Source of the DNA: Bubalus kerabau
Taxonomy: Eukaryota; Chordata; Mammalia; Artiodactyla; Bovidae
Direction: 5' to 3'
Length of the DNA stretch: 64,000 bases
Assembly (NCBI RefSeq): GCF_029407905.1
Contig: NC_073627.1
Coordinates: 143,047,697-143,111,696 of the forward strand
A program made the position numbers and the translations under genes. This document shows positions 10,226 to 22,317 of the stretch, piece by piece. Below the pieces are notes generated by a model. The model ran no database searches. It worked only from the letters and a program-made list of their open reading frames with translations, and was not told the DNA's origin. How positions within the stretch are numbered: the stretch's first letter is position 1; the number at the start of each line of letters is the position of its first letter.

Positions 10226-12530
10226 TACTGCCAAATTCAGACTTAAATTGAAGAAAGTAGAGAAAACCACTAGACCATTCAGGTATAACCTAAATCAAAT
10301 CCCTTATGATTATACAGTAGAAGTGAGAAATAGACTTAAGGGACTAGATCTGATAGACAGAGTGCCTGATGAACTATGGATGGAGGTTTGTGACATTGTA
10401 CAGGAGACAGGAATCAAGACCATCCCCATGGAAAAGAAATGCAAAAAAGCAAAATGGCTGTCCGAGGAGGCCTTACAAATAGCTGTGAAAAGAAGAGAAG
10501 TGAAAAGCAAAGGAGAAAAGGAAAGATATAAGCATCTGAATGCAGAGTTCCAAAGAATAGCAAGGAGAGATAAGAAAGCCTTCCTCAGCGATCAATGCAA
10601 AGAAATAGAGGAAAACAACAGAATGGGAAAGACTAAAGATCTCTTCCCTGGTGTCTCAGAGGTTAAAGCATCTGCCTCCAATGCGGGAGACCAGGATTCA
10701 ATCCCTGGGTTGGGAAGATCCCCTGGAGAAGGAAATGGCAACCCACTCCAGTACTCTTGCCTGGAGAATCCCATGGATGGAGAAGCCTAGTGGGCTACAG
10801 TCTGTGGGGTCGCAAAGAGTCGGACACGACTGAGCGACTTCACTTCACTTCAGAGATCTCTTCAAGAAAATCAGAGATACCAAAGGAACATTTCATGCAA
10901 AGATGGGCTCAATAAAGGACAGAAATGGTATGGACCTAACAGAAGCAGAAGATATTAAGAAGAGGTGGCAAGAATACACAAAAGAACTGTACAAAAAAGA
11001 TCTTCACGACCCAGATAATCACGATGGTGTGATCACTCACCTAGAGCCAGACATCCTGGAATGTGAAGTCAAGTGGGCCTTAGAAAGCATCACTATGAAC
11101 AAAGCTAGTAAGAGGTGATGGAATTCCAGTTGAGCTGTTTCAAATCCTGAAAGATGATGCTGTGAAAGTTCTGCACTCAATATGCCAGCAAATTTGGAAA
11201 ACTCAGCAGTGGCCACAGGACTGGAAAAGGTCAGTTTTCATTCCAATCCCAAAGAAAGGCAATGCCAAAGAATGCTCAAACTACTGCACAATTGCACTCA
11301 TCTCACACGCTAGTAATGCTCGAAATTCTCCAAGCCAGGCTTCAGCAACACATGAATCGTGAACTTCCAGATGTTCAGGCTGGTTTTAGAAAAGGCAGAG
11401 GAACCAGAGATCATATTGCCAACATCTGCTGGAACATCAAAAAAGCAAGAGAGTTCCAGAAAAACATCTATTTCTGCCTTATTGACTATGCCAAAGCCTT
11501 TGACTGTGTGGATCACAAAAACTGTGGAAAATTCTGAAAGAAATGTGAATACCAGACCACCTGCCTCTTGAGAAACCTATATGCAGGTCAGGAAGCAACA
11601 GTTAGAACTGGACATGGAACAACAGACTGGTCAAGGCTGTATATTGTCACCCTGCTTATTCAACTTATATGCAGAGCACATCATGAGAAACACTGGGCTG
11701 GAAGCACAAGCTGGAATCAAGATTGCCGGGAGAAATATCAATAACCTCAGATATGCAGATGACACCACCCTTATGGCAAAAAGTGAAGAGGAACTCAAAA
11801 GCCTCTTGATGAAAGTGAAAGTGGAGAGTGAAAAAGTTGGCTTAAAGCTCAACGTTCAGAAAACAAAGATCATGGCATCTGGTCCCATCACTTCATGGGA
11901 AATAGATGGGGAAACAGTGGAAACAGTGTAAGATTTTATTTTTTGGGGCTCCAAAATCACTGCAGATGGTGACTGCAGGCATGAAATTAAAAGACGCTTA
12001 CTCCTTGGAAGGAAAGTTATGACCAAACTAGACAGCATATTCAAAAGCAGAGATATTACTTTGCCAACAAAGGTCCATCTAGTCAAGGCTATGGTTTTTC
12101 CAGTGGTCATGTATGGATGTGATAGTTGGATTGTGAAGAAAGCTGAGCACCAAAGAATTCATGCTTTTGTACTGTGGTGTTGGAGAAGGCTCTTGACAGT
12201 CCCTTGGACTGCAAAGAGATCCAACCAGTCCATTCTGAAAGAGATCAGCCCTGGGTGTTTATTGGAAGGACTGATGTTGAAGCTGAAACTCCAGTACTTT
12301 GGCCACCTCATGCGAAGAGTTGACTCACTGGAAAAGACTCTGATGCTGGGAGGGATTGGGGGCAGGAGGAGAAGGGGACGACAGAGGATGAGATAGCTGG
12401 ATGGCATCACCGACTCGATGGACATGAGTTTGAGTGAACTCCGGGAGTTGGTGATGGACAGGGAGGCCTGGTGTGCTGCAGTTCATGGGGTCGCAGAGTC
12501 AGACGCGACTGAGCAACTGAACTGAACTGA
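10226..12530 (+). mobile_element. BovB LINE, 5'-truncated, about 2.1 kb plus SINE
   Basis: Plus-oriented BovB from the end of the endonuclease region to the (ACTGA) tail. The reverse transcriptase region with NLRYADDTTLMA is recognisable, but frames are broken by several indels and a stop near 11,930. It is split by a Bov-tA SINE at 10,647-10,853. Flanking TGATATCT occurs at 10,218-10,225 and 12,531-12,538. Confidence 0.92.
10647..10853 (+). mobile_element. Bov-tA SINE inside BovB
   Basis: Complete Bov-tA in the same orientation as its host element, with AGATCTCTTC duplicated at 10,637-10,646 and 10,854-10,863. Confidence 0.93.
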
Positions 12531-12736
12531 TGATATCTAAAGCATTTTTCGCATTTCTCAGGAAAATTTTTAAAAATGAAGAGAAATAAATGTGGGAATA
12601 AACTGGTTTTGGTTTTCTTTTATTTCACTGAGTATACGGCTATTCTCCTCTTTCTACAAGTGCTCTTTTGAAAGCACTTATTCATTAAAGGAATTAGTTA
12701 TCTTTCCATCTAATAGAACTGAAAATTGATTTTTCA

Positions 12737-13389
12737 TGGTAAATTGATGGGGAAAAAATGGAAACAGTTGCAGATTTTATTTTCCTGGGTTCCAAAATCA
12801 CCGTGGACAGCGACTGCAGCCATGAAAGTAAAAGATGCTTCCTCCTTAGAAATGCTATGACAAACCTAGATAGAGTATTAAAAAGCAGAGACAACACTTT
12901 GCCGACAAAGGTCCATAATAGTCAAAGCTATGGTTTTTCCAGTAGTCACATACCAATGGGGGAATTGGACCATAAAGAAGGCTGAGTGCCGAAGAATTGA
13001 TGCTTTTGAACTGTGGTGCTGGTGAAGAATGTTGCAAGTCCCTTGGACTGCAAGGAGATCAAAGCAGTTAACCCTAAAGGAAATCAACCTTGAACACTCG
13101 TTGGAAGGACTGATACTGAAGCTGAAGCTCCAATACTTTGGCCACCTGATGAGAAGAGCCGACTCATTGCCAAAGATTCTGATGCTGGGAAAGACTGAGG
13201 GCAGAAGGAGAAGAGAGCAACAGAGGATGAGATGGTTGGATGGCATCACTGATTCCAGTTGGTGATGCCATCAAATTCAGTGAGCTTGAGCAAACTCCGG
13301 GAGATAGTGAAGAACAGGGAAGACTGGTGTTGCTGCAGTCCATGGGGTTGCGAAGAGTCAGACACAACTTAGCAACTGAACAACCACAA
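12737..13389 (+). mobile_element. Older BovB 3' fragment
   Basis: Carries the C-terminal BovB coding region and 3' end with more decay than the neighbouring copy. Similar AATAGAACT-containing segments of about 35 bp flank it (12,701-12,736 and 13,390-13,427), possibly an old target-site duplication. Confidence 0.85.
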
Positions 13390-13563
13390 TTTTTCCTTCC
13401 AATAGAACTTAAGTATTGATTTTTTCAATACTTCTGTAAGAATCTCTCTTGAAAGATATGTGAGCATGCAAGATTACTATTATAATTCATAAAGTCCTCT
13501 GCATCACATACACTTTCATTTGACCATATTTTATTAATGAAGTTTGGTTAACATTCACTTCAT

Positions 13564-13685
13564 GGAGTTCCCTGGTGGCTTAATAGTTAGAATTCTGGCT
13601 TTCACTGCTGTGGCCTGGATTCAATCCCAGGTCAGGGAACTGAGAGCCTGCAAGCTGCTCTGGGTGCAGCCAAAAAAATAAAAAA
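13564..13685 (+). mobile_element. CHR-type SINE
   Basis: Head GTTCCCTGGTGGCTTAATAG and end GGGTGCAGCC plus A-rich tail. Confidence 0.8.
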
Positions 13686-15024
13686 TCACTTTAGCCTTGA
13701 TATGATAAGAGTTGCATAGCTTATTTTTTAAAGAAATTTTTTTTTCAGATTATAAATGTATTTCTAAAATATCTCTGGAAAGATACACTTAGAATATCGG
13801 TTGTCCTCAAGGACAAAATGAGATTAGAGACACTCTTCATAACATGATCTATATTCTATTCAAAAGTTCTGATTTTATTGATATAAGAGTAATAATCATG
13901 ATCGCAGAAAAAAATTTAAACATGGATTACAACAGATAAGAAAATCAAATTATCTGTAAATCTTACTACCCTGAGATGGCCACTACTGACTTTGATATAT
14001 TTCAGTACCATCTTTTTTTAATCTATATATATTTTCCTTTATTTAAGAAATTGGGGATGAAACAAACAGGTCTGTTTCCTTATTTTTTTCACTCATTAGG
14101 TTGCTATCATAAAATTTAATGGTTAAGTATGACAGCACAATGTATGTATATGATCACATATATTAAGTAACAAAAGATCTGAACAGATAAGATATTTAAT
14201 TAAAGGACAAATAAACCTAGTGTTTGAATACCTGAATAAGATTAAAAATAAAACCCAAAGAATCTAGGATTAATATTTACTTGCTATGTTTGCTATGAAC
14301 CTCCCTTTTCTTCTTTCTACTTAAAAAAGGCGGAGAGGGGAGAAAAAAGGCCTCTCAACACAGATTATAAGCATTGACAAGTACGGAGTTTGACCTATGA
14401 CAGCAAAGGTCCAAAGTTCAAACAGCAGAGAAAGAGCTATGGAAACTATGGATATTCAATAAGTATTGACCAATGGTAATGACAAAGAAGTAAGGTTATT
14501 GTGTTTTGGGATAATGGAAAAACACAAAAGATAAAATGATGCCTCCTTGAGGGAATTACTGTGACAGAAGCATCATTAAGGCAGTCTTGGGTAGATGGTG
14601 ACTGGAGAGGGCTATTACTATGGCTATAAGTAGCCATGGAACTAGATAGCATTACACCTAATTGGTCATTTGGACCATCTTCAATATAAATACCTCCCAC
14701 CTAGAGCTAATAGACTGTGCACTGACCAGCAATCGATAAGGCTGTTAAAGTGATTGAGTTGGTTAGACAGTGGCCTAGTAATTTAGTGCCCATAGAAAGA
14801 CTCTGTGCATTGCTTTGACTGTTACTGAGAAACCCAATTTTGGTAAGCAAAGAAAACAAAGAACAATGCAAGTGTTAAAGAGGGGAGAGTATTAACAACC
14901 TGACTTCAGTGTTAAAGGATTTATTTCAGTAGAGTAAAATCTCAGCTGACCAAGGTGAATTGTCTGCACACCAGATTACTCACCACCTTTTGTTTTTCTT
15001 CTTCCTACTAATCACTGGGTTTTG

Positions 15025-15145
15025 TACTTTTTTTTTCCTTACGCCACTTGGCTTGCAGGATCTCAGTTTCCTGACTAGGGAATGAGCCCAGGCCATAGCA
15101 GTGAAAATGCCAAATCCTAACCATGAGACCACCAGGGAACTCTTA
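15025..15145 (-). mobile_element. CHR-type SINE
   Basis: Reverse orientation: T-rich tract on the left and CCACCAGGGAACTC on the right. Confidence 0.75.
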
Positions 15146-15899
15146 GTCACTGAGTTTTGAAGTAAGAGACAGAGAGAATAGAATGGACATAATATGAACA
15201 TTCAGGGAGGCAGATTCAGAGTAAAAGAAACTCTGAATTCCCAGATCTTAATAGATTATTCATAATTGCTTCATGATTTTAAGAGTGCCTAAATTATAAT
15301 ATCTTCCATCAATGGGGTTTGCTGCTTTCATAACAGACTGAAGGAATTATTGAAAGGGTACCTAAGAGCTGGGAATAAATTCATTTTGATATCAAATTCT
15401 TTGTTCTTAGACTCAATCATCCTGGCAGGGAGTGAAAATTTCTTTTTCTTTTTTTTTTTTGAACATTTCTTAATGTGTTTGAGCTACCAGTGTTTTACTT
15501 AAACCCACATACATTGTTCAATGTGAAATCATATTCCTGGATTATCTTTACTCACTGCAATCTACCTTATACAAAGTGGCCTGTTCAGGAACCCAATTTC
15601 TACCAACTTAACTCTATGCCTAAACATAATTAAGAATCAAAATAAGCAGCTGGCTGGCAACCTGGGGCCATGTTGCTCTCCATCTTTAAACTCCAGACTT
15701 GCACTCAGCAGAGTAAGTTCACACTGAGAGACAGGAGAGAAATGAGACTATGTGACCATCTCACAGTTGGTCTGGGGCAACTCAGTGACTGTCCTTCCTA
15801 TCAGCAGTTCATTATTTAAACTCTTTTTATTCTCCCATTTGCTCCTTTATGACTAAATATGTATAATTAAATTCACATAAAGCATGGTAAGTGAATGTA

Positions 15900-16068
15900 T
15901 GAAAGTGAAAGTGAAGTCGCTCAGTCATGTCCGACTCTTTGGGACCCCATGGACTGTAGCCTATCAGGGTCCTCCATCCATGGGATTTTGCAGGCAAGAG
16001 TGCTGGAGTAGATTGCCATTTCCTTCTCCAGGGGATCGAACCCGGGTCTCCTGCATCTCAGGAAGCCC
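15900..16068 (-). mobile_element. Bov-tA SINE with target-site duplication
   Basis: Reverse Bov-tA flanked by AAGTGAATGTA at 15,889-15,899 and 16,069-16,079. Its right end was later copied in a 76-bp tandem duplication. Confidence 0.9.
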
Positions 16069-16189
16069 AAGTGAATGTACAATGTATAATGCAACTCTAT
16101 TGCACGAGAGAGGGAACCCAGGTCTCCTGCATCTCAGGAAGCCCAAGTGAATGTACAATGTATAATGCAACTCTATTGCACGAGAGAGG
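16038..16189. repeat. 76-bp tandem duplication across SINE/flank junction
   Basis: Unit 1 is 16,038-16,113 and unit 2 is 16,114-16,189. I see one difference: CCCGGG in unit 1 is CCCAGG in unit 2, as expected of CpG decay. Each unit has 31 bp of the SINE head and 45 bp of neighbouring DNA. Confidence 0.95.
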
Positions 16190-16387
16190 AGGAATTATGC
16201 TTGCGTTATCTCCTACTGCACTAAATTTTTTAAAAATGAAGGCTAAGTGTTATCAGTGATTAATGCAGTGTCACATAGAATGAATGCTGACTCAAACCTA
16301 AAAACTGAATTTAAGAATTTGTACTGCTACTCAAACAAAAAACTTGACACTTGATAATGTTAGTTCCATCGAAGGAAAGTATCATAC

Positions 16388-16577
16388 CTGTAGAATATAC
16401 TGTGTGAGGTCAACTGCTTCTTTCTTCTCATGAAGAAGTAGAGTTTCTTTATCTTTCACAGTAATAACGTTGATTTCTCCACGACGTACCTCCCTCATGC
16501 CCAGAGGGCGTTTTCGAACACAAACTCTGATTTTCTCCATCTCCGTCCAAGGATTCTCTTTCTCTGAAGTGTTCTGT
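16388..16577 (-). CDS. KIF24: KIF24 coding exon 3 (start of motor domain)
   Basis: This 190-nt exon encodes residues 208-271: one base completing Arg208, then 63 whole codons. It includes KIRVCVRKRPLGMREVRRGE, the beta-1 strand and conserved RKRP turn that open a kinesin motor domain at about residue 223. The motor is therefore internal rather than N-terminal, as expected for kinesin-13-type proteins. The acceptor is ATATATCAG and the donor is GTATGAT on the minus strand. No stop codon or indel is seen. The exon lies about 3.5 kb downstream of the SAM-encoding exon in transcription order. Confidence 0.94.
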
Positions 16578-17069
16578 CTGATATATGTTTATAAGTGGGC
16601 TTTAATTTTTAGTTAACAAAATAAAGCTATCTAAGAGGTCAAAGTATCAGTATATTTTGTTATAAATTAGGTGTAATACAAACACACACACATATGCACA
16701 CAATATGTTATATACTAAAGTGCTGACACTGAGAAAGTTCTTTCATTAGCTCTAAATCCTCCTGATTTACTTCTATCTCCATCTCTACTCAATCCCACCC
16801 AAATGCAGATTTCTTGCTTCTTTTCAATTCTTACTATTGTACATTTACTGTTTTCTTGACCATTCAACCTAATTTTTTTTTATCCTACCTGGGTTTATTA
16901 AATATCTTGAATTTGGTGGTAGGTTTCAATGTATTTTCACCGTGTTTCTTCCAGGTATATTCTGACCCTCCCTTTGTCCTTCTTGCTTCCTTTTTTTTTG
17001 CCTACCTTGATATGTATTTATTTGTTAGAACACGATCCTACTCCCAGGACAATTTTATGACTGGTGCTG

Positions 17070-17341
17070 CTGCTGCTGCTACAGTCGCTTCAGTCGTGTC
17101 CGACTCTGTGCGACCCCAGAGACGGCAGCCCACCAGGCTCCCTTGCCCCTGGGATTCTCCAGGAAAGAACACTGGAGTGGGTGGCCATTTCCTTCTCCAA
17201 TGCAGGAAAGTGAAAAGTGAAAGTGAAGTCGCTCAGTCGTGTCTGACCCTCAGCGACCCCATGGACTGCAGCCTACCAGCCTCCTCTGTCCATGGGATTT
17301 TCCAGGCAAGAGTACTGGAGTGGGGTGCCATTCCCTTCTCC
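17070..17341 (-). mobile_element. BOV-A2 SINE with 14-bp target-site duplication
   Basis: Reverse BOV-A2 with a GCT-repeat end, flanked by TATGACTGGTGCTG at 17,056-17,069 and 17,342-17,355. Confidence 0.9.
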
Positions 17342-18034
17342 TATGACTGGTGCTGTCCACCACGAATTCATCCTTCTATTCAGACACATTTCTTCTCTGG
17401 CTGTCTTCAGTGAACTCATCTACCTTAACATCCAGAAGAGAGGCAATATTACTTGGGTTAAGAGTACAAAATTCATCAGGTTTACTAGCTGAGCCTAATA
17501 GTAGCATATATGATACATCGAAGTACTGACCACTTTACCTATGCAGAAATGCCTCTTAAGCAAGGTAACAAGAAAAGAGAATCCTTGAAAGTAGATGTTT
17601 TACCAAGACCAATGCCTTTGGCACATATACTTGGAATGTCTTAGAGAGACAAATCATTTCCTTCCTTTACACTTTAGAATTTGATTAATAACCCCTAAAC
17701 AGCCTTTTATAATAGATTTTACACAGGATATTTCACTATATAATTGTTTCATATCAACTTCAATTTTCTGAGACCTCCAACTGGCTGGAAAATTATTTTT
17801 CGCCAGGATCTAAATTAGTAACAAGTAAGAAATAAAATTTCTAATATAATGCATAAAAAACTACTCAAGGCTTTTGAAGCATGTTATTATTTTTTTAACC
17901 AATGTATAGTAGACATCTAAAAAAAGAACCATTTTGACTTGAAATGTGGCAAAATCCTGATGATCATTAAAAGTGAATGACAGGCATGTGGGGTTCATTG
18001 TTGTATTTTGCATGTGTTTTATTTTTTATAAGAA

Positions 18035-18168
18035 AAAAACAAACTTTCTCTGGGTTTTTTTGGACCATGCTGTGGGGTTTGCAGGATCTTAGTTCCCCAA
18101 CCAGGACTGAACCCAGGCCCAGCAGTGAAAGTACAGAGTTTTAAACACTGGGCCACCGGGAATTTCTC
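18035..18168 (-). mobile_element. CHR-type SINE
   Basis: Reverse orientation, with GGACCATGCTGTGGGGTTTG near the tail and GGCCACCGGGAATTTC at the head. Confidence 0.75.
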
Positions 18169-20110
18169 AGAATAAAACACATTTTTAATGCATCCTAAAA
18201 GGTTCTAGCTTTTTTCTTTTTTTAAGGCTCTAGTTTTAATATGCAATATTCCCTGAAGAAATAAACTGTATCTGTCTGACATGCAAAGTTAATACAGCTA
18301 GAGTTAGGTCTGTTCACGATCTTAAACAAGTCAGGGCAACCAGTCCTCTAAATGCCTCAGACTTTTATTAGAATTCAGAGTCCAATAAGTTATTTTGAAC
18401 TTACCTAATTTGAGGTATCCAAAGAGAATGCTCTTCGGATAGGGATGACTCACTAACAGGAAGCTTCAAGTTGGTGAGGGAGTTTCTCAGGGTTCTGAAA
18501 CTCTGGCTCCTACTTAGAATTTAGGGGAGAAGACAATATTGAAAATTATTGGGACAATGAACTTTCTTAACCTCCATTTCTCTAATATAATAAGGAATGG
18601 GAAGAGTAAGATGATACAAAAGGTGAGAAAGCTCAATTAAACACCTTCCGTTCTGGGTCTGCCATGTATAAATCTCTGTGAGAGCACTTAGCTCACTCTT
18701 TGGTTGTCTGACTTCCCACTCACCCTGCCCACTAAGAGTCTCAGAGTCTCCAGATATTCTAATGATCTTTGTATCTAGAATCAAGACAGGCAGAGGGGGT
18801 ATTCTATATATGCGAAATAAATAAAGCAGAAATATTTAAACTAAAATATCCATTCTATCTAAATAAATAATGGAAAGTCGTATCTTCATTCTGTTTATAA
18901 ATAATTCCAATTTAGATCTGTATATGTTGCTCAATAAAAGACTAACATTCAAAAAAGTATTTGTTCTTTCACCGCTGAGCTAACCAACAGGACAGCAACA
19001 ATCATGGCATTGATGGTCATAGAACAATCTAGTCCTTTCACAACTCAAAGAAGAAAAAAATACTATATGCTCTGTGCTTTGCTAAACCAAGCCAAAAAAA
19101 ATTTTATTTTCAGAAACACTATAGAATTCATTTATGTATTTCAAGTTACTAAAGGCATTTTTACCTTTAAAATTGGGTCCTCTATTCTTTTAGAATAAAA
19201 GAACTGGTTGGTTATGAAATCCTCTGAAACCTTAGCCAATATAAGACCATATGGAAATACTTTTAAGGTATGAATAATAGCCCTTATTTTTTTTTTTTTT
19301 AAAGTGGCTTAAGAATGTATTTTGTTTCTCCATAGCTCAACAACTGTAACTTTTAAAATAACAAAACAGGCAATACACATTAGTTTTAAAAGAATGTATT
19401 TTCTATTATACCAAGGTTAGTATTAGGGATTACTTGATATTTCAACTCTTAGGGACCTTTTTCAAATTCTAACTCAAAGCACTAAGTGAAAAATAACTTA
19501 TTGTCACTCTGGCTCCCAAACTCTAAATGCTATCAAAAGTATCTTATTCTTTGCAATGACCAAACTCATCTGTTCTTCCAGGGCTGGAATTGTAAATAGC
19601 ACTCAAAATCAAGACCATATTTCAAATTTTGCAGGTAAATCAACTGCTCCAAAGACCTATTTAATTCAACTAGCTGAATTAAAGTGTTTTTTAAAAACTA
19701 AGCTTCATGACCCCTGGTTGAAGTTAATTTGATAGTCTTAAAAAAAAAATCCTGTGGATTTTGTAATTTTTTTTTCTACTGCAGAAGCAAGTTAACTCTT
19801 TTACCTTCATGGCTGCACTAGATATATCATGTCATGCTATAATAAAAACAGGTCTGCAGCAGGCCCTGGTAAGTAGCAGCTGCTTGATGCACATGAACAA
19901 TATCATCTTTCTCCCATCTGGAAAGTCCAAATTCTTCATCAATTTCCCCCAGTCAAGGTATCTGCATTATCACCACAGAAGTTGTTCACTATTATTTTCT
20001 GTAAATATGGAGTAGTTGGTCTCCTCTGGTCATGGAGAACCCTGCCATTGCCTAAGGCTCCCTTCCCTCCAGGGAAAAAAAATAAATAAATAAAGATAAA
20101 AAGTTATTAC

Positions 20111-20758
20111 CTGACATAGGAATGAGGGATTCCGTAGTTATACCCTGAAACATGAGAGACTCTTTGAATAACTGAACTATCACAATCCCCTTGTACTGGA
20201 GAAAAGTGATTCGATGAAAAGGGTGAAATCTTAGCTGCTTTTTGTATGTTGGAATCAGCGGCTGCGGCATTCAGAATTCTTGTTTGTATATGGTACTGGG
20301 AATCATCTGGTAGCATGTGCTCCAGTACTTTTATGTAGTTAGACTTCTGTTCACTTGCAGAAAAATCTGATAAATCACACAGTTCAAACTGATTGTTGCT
20401 GGTAGTTCTGTCTTTGTTGTCAGCAGGAGAATCAAAATGCAGTTGCCTTCGAGGGCCAGATCTGGATTTCTGAGGCTTGACACACAGATTGCTTGTCTGA
20501 AGACAAGAGTCTGGGCTACTGACTGCTTTATCTTCTTCCTGCATAATCTTAATGATTTTGATAAGTTGGAAGAGACGTTTGCGGTCGTTCATGTCATGGA
20601 CTCCCAATTTGGAGTAGTCCTTCATTGTAACATTGGCTAATTCATCTATTTTCTGAAGGCCAAGGGCAGTAAAATGAGGATAATACTGTGCTAGTTCAGC
20701 TTCACAAAGACATTCATACAACCAGGATGTCATTTTTGTGAACGGGTTTCTATAAACT
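20111..20758 (-). CDS. KIF24: KIF24 exon 2: start codon and SAM domain
   Basis: This 648-nt exon carries the KIF24 start codon at 20,731-20,733 (read on the minus strand, MTSWLYECLCEAELAQYY...) and 623 coding bases, residues 1-207 plus two bases of Arg208. Residues about 3-64 form a sterile alpha motif with the GLQKIDELANVTMKDYSKLG core. After this comes a low-complexity, Ser-rich linker that ends at HVSGYNYGIPHS before the motor. The 25 bases upstream of the ATG are 5'UTR, and the acceptor is a strong pyrimidine tract ending CTCTTCAG. The donor is GTAATA. The start was chosen because the SAM domain begins directly after it and the intron acceptor lies just upstream. In published work the N-terminal region is not the catalytic part; the SAM domain probably mediates protein contacts. 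Confidence 0.95.
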
Positions 20759-22007
20759 CTGAAGAGAAAAAAAAATTCATTCACTTGAAATATAGTATAT
20801 ATAATACAATTATTCCTTTAAAAAAAAGAGAACCACAAAAGAAATATGCAGCAAAATCCATTCCAGCATTCCAGGTTTTTAATAAATACATTTTTCTTTT
20901 AAAATGATTAAATAGCATAATGTATAAATATGCTTATAATGCATTTGTAGTAATTTGCCCTTTAATCAAAAGAGACTTTCAATTATGTATACACATAGGT
21001 ACATGCACACACGCATAACACAAATCACTTACTTATTCTAGGGAGTTCCTTCCAACCTTGCAATGTCTACTTAACATATACCACAAACTACTGAAACCTT
21101 GTCCCCAACTGCTGATTGTTACAGGACTAATTTTAGATGTTCAAGTTAATATCAAGGCATGTCCCACAACTGTTTCCCATGATTAACGAACAAAGGCTAA
21201 GAACTGTTTCAAAATGGAAAGCAGAATTAGTGACTCACAGAGGATCATGAATATAATTCAGAGAAAATCACATTTGTATATTCTGAGTACTGGTAGAAGT
21301 TAGTTGAATAAAGAGGTAAAAACATCATTAATTTAGAATCTACTAATTCAGGATTTTCAGAGCATTTTAAAACGCAGGTGTTTGTAGATGTCTACTTATA
21401 TACAGAACATGAATAAGAGAATTTACCTAGGACATTAATACCATGGTCAAAAATTTTAATGGCTATACACTAAAATGTTTAAAAAATTTAACATAAGCTA
21501 TTTAATTAAATACTAACAAACGATGTGGTAATAACACGTAATCCTAGTCTATTATTAAAGTCAGGACCCTGGGGAGTTCTTCATATCACTGTTAATCAAG
21601 TTCAAGTTCATAAGAATATTGAAAGGTAAGTAAACTACATTTTCTCTAAAAAAAATTTTTAAATACTTCAGAGTTTTCAAAATTCTATTAGTTCTTGGTA
21701 AAGCTTTTCTGTTTTTCATTTTAATTTATATTTTATCTTCCTTCTAGGAGAAACAGAAAAAGAGCTGAGGGCCAGGTAAAAGTGGTAATTAAAAGACCCT
21801 GAGTAACAAACTTTGGAGGAAATGGTCAAAGGGGCTAATAGCACATTTTAAACTCATCCCACCCTTTTCCATTTGTGGTAGATGAAAAAAGAAAAATTCT
21901 TTGCAGGGCTTTCCACCAAGAGATGAAATTTACTTCTGTTGCATTAAGGCTGGCCTTGTGACATTTTGGCCAACAGAAAGTGGTGGAAATGACACTATGT
22001 GACTTAT

Positions 22008-22287
22008 GCTGCTACTGCTGCTGCTAAGTCGCTTCAGTCGTGTCCGACTCTGTGCGACCCCAGAGACGGCAGCCCACCAGGCTCCCTTGCCCCTGGGATT
22101 CTCCAGGCAAGAACACTGGAGTGGGTTGCCATTTCCTTCTCCAAGGCATGAAAGTGAAAAGAGAAAGTGAAGTCGCTCAGTCGTGTTCGACTCTTAGAGA
22201 CCCCATGGACTGCAGCCTACCAGCCTCCTCTGTCCCTGGGATTTTCCAGGCAAGAGTACTGGAGTGGGGTGCCATTGCCTTCTCCAG
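22008..22287 (-). mobile_element. BOV-A2 SINE
   Basis: Reverse BOV-A2 flanked by ATGTGACTTAT at 21,997-22,007 and 22,288-22,298. Confidence 0.9.
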
Positions 22288-22317
22288 ATGTGACTTATAG
22301 GCCTAGTCAAGAGCCCT

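Larger units (their letters stand above)
8169..16387 (-). other. KIF24: KIF24 intron between exons 3 and 4
   Basis: An 8.2-kb intron containing BovB copies at 10,226-12,530 and 12,737-13,389, several SINEs, a possible 3'UTR-like retrocopy near 9,317-9,680, and a 76-bp tandem duplication at 16,038-16,189. Stretches 13,690-15,020 and 15,150-15,890 show nothing I can name. Confidence 0.85.
16578..20110 (-). other. KIF24: KIF24 intron between exons 2 and 3
   Basis: Intron with a BOV-A2 SINE at 17,070-17,341 and a CHR-type SINE near 18,035-18,168. The interval 18,170-20,110 is AT-rich and I see no gene or recognisable repeat there. Confidence 0.85.

Noticed and set aside
10248..10790. 180-codon frame as a distinct protein
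   Set aside because: BovB coding sequence reading into the inserted Bov-tA SINE.
15900..16068. tRNA gene
   Set aside because: The B-box-like GGTTCGATCCC is part of the tRNA-derived head of a Bov-tA SINE; no cloverleaf gene is present. The same holds for other SINEs here.
16814..17413. 199-codon frame starting with hydrophobic residues
   Set aside because: It reads from intron DNA through a BOV-A2 SINE (phrases such as PWDSPGKNTGV recur in every reverse BOV-A2).
21754..21776. Exon-like segment bounded by CTTCTAG and GTAAAA on the plus strand
   Set aside because: Very short, on the strand opposite KIF24, with no coding support or neighbours.
22008..22287. Trinucleotide (GCT)n expansions at 17,062, 22,009, 29,582 and 54,197
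   Set aside because: These are the normal ends of BOV-A2 SINEs, not expanded coding repeats.
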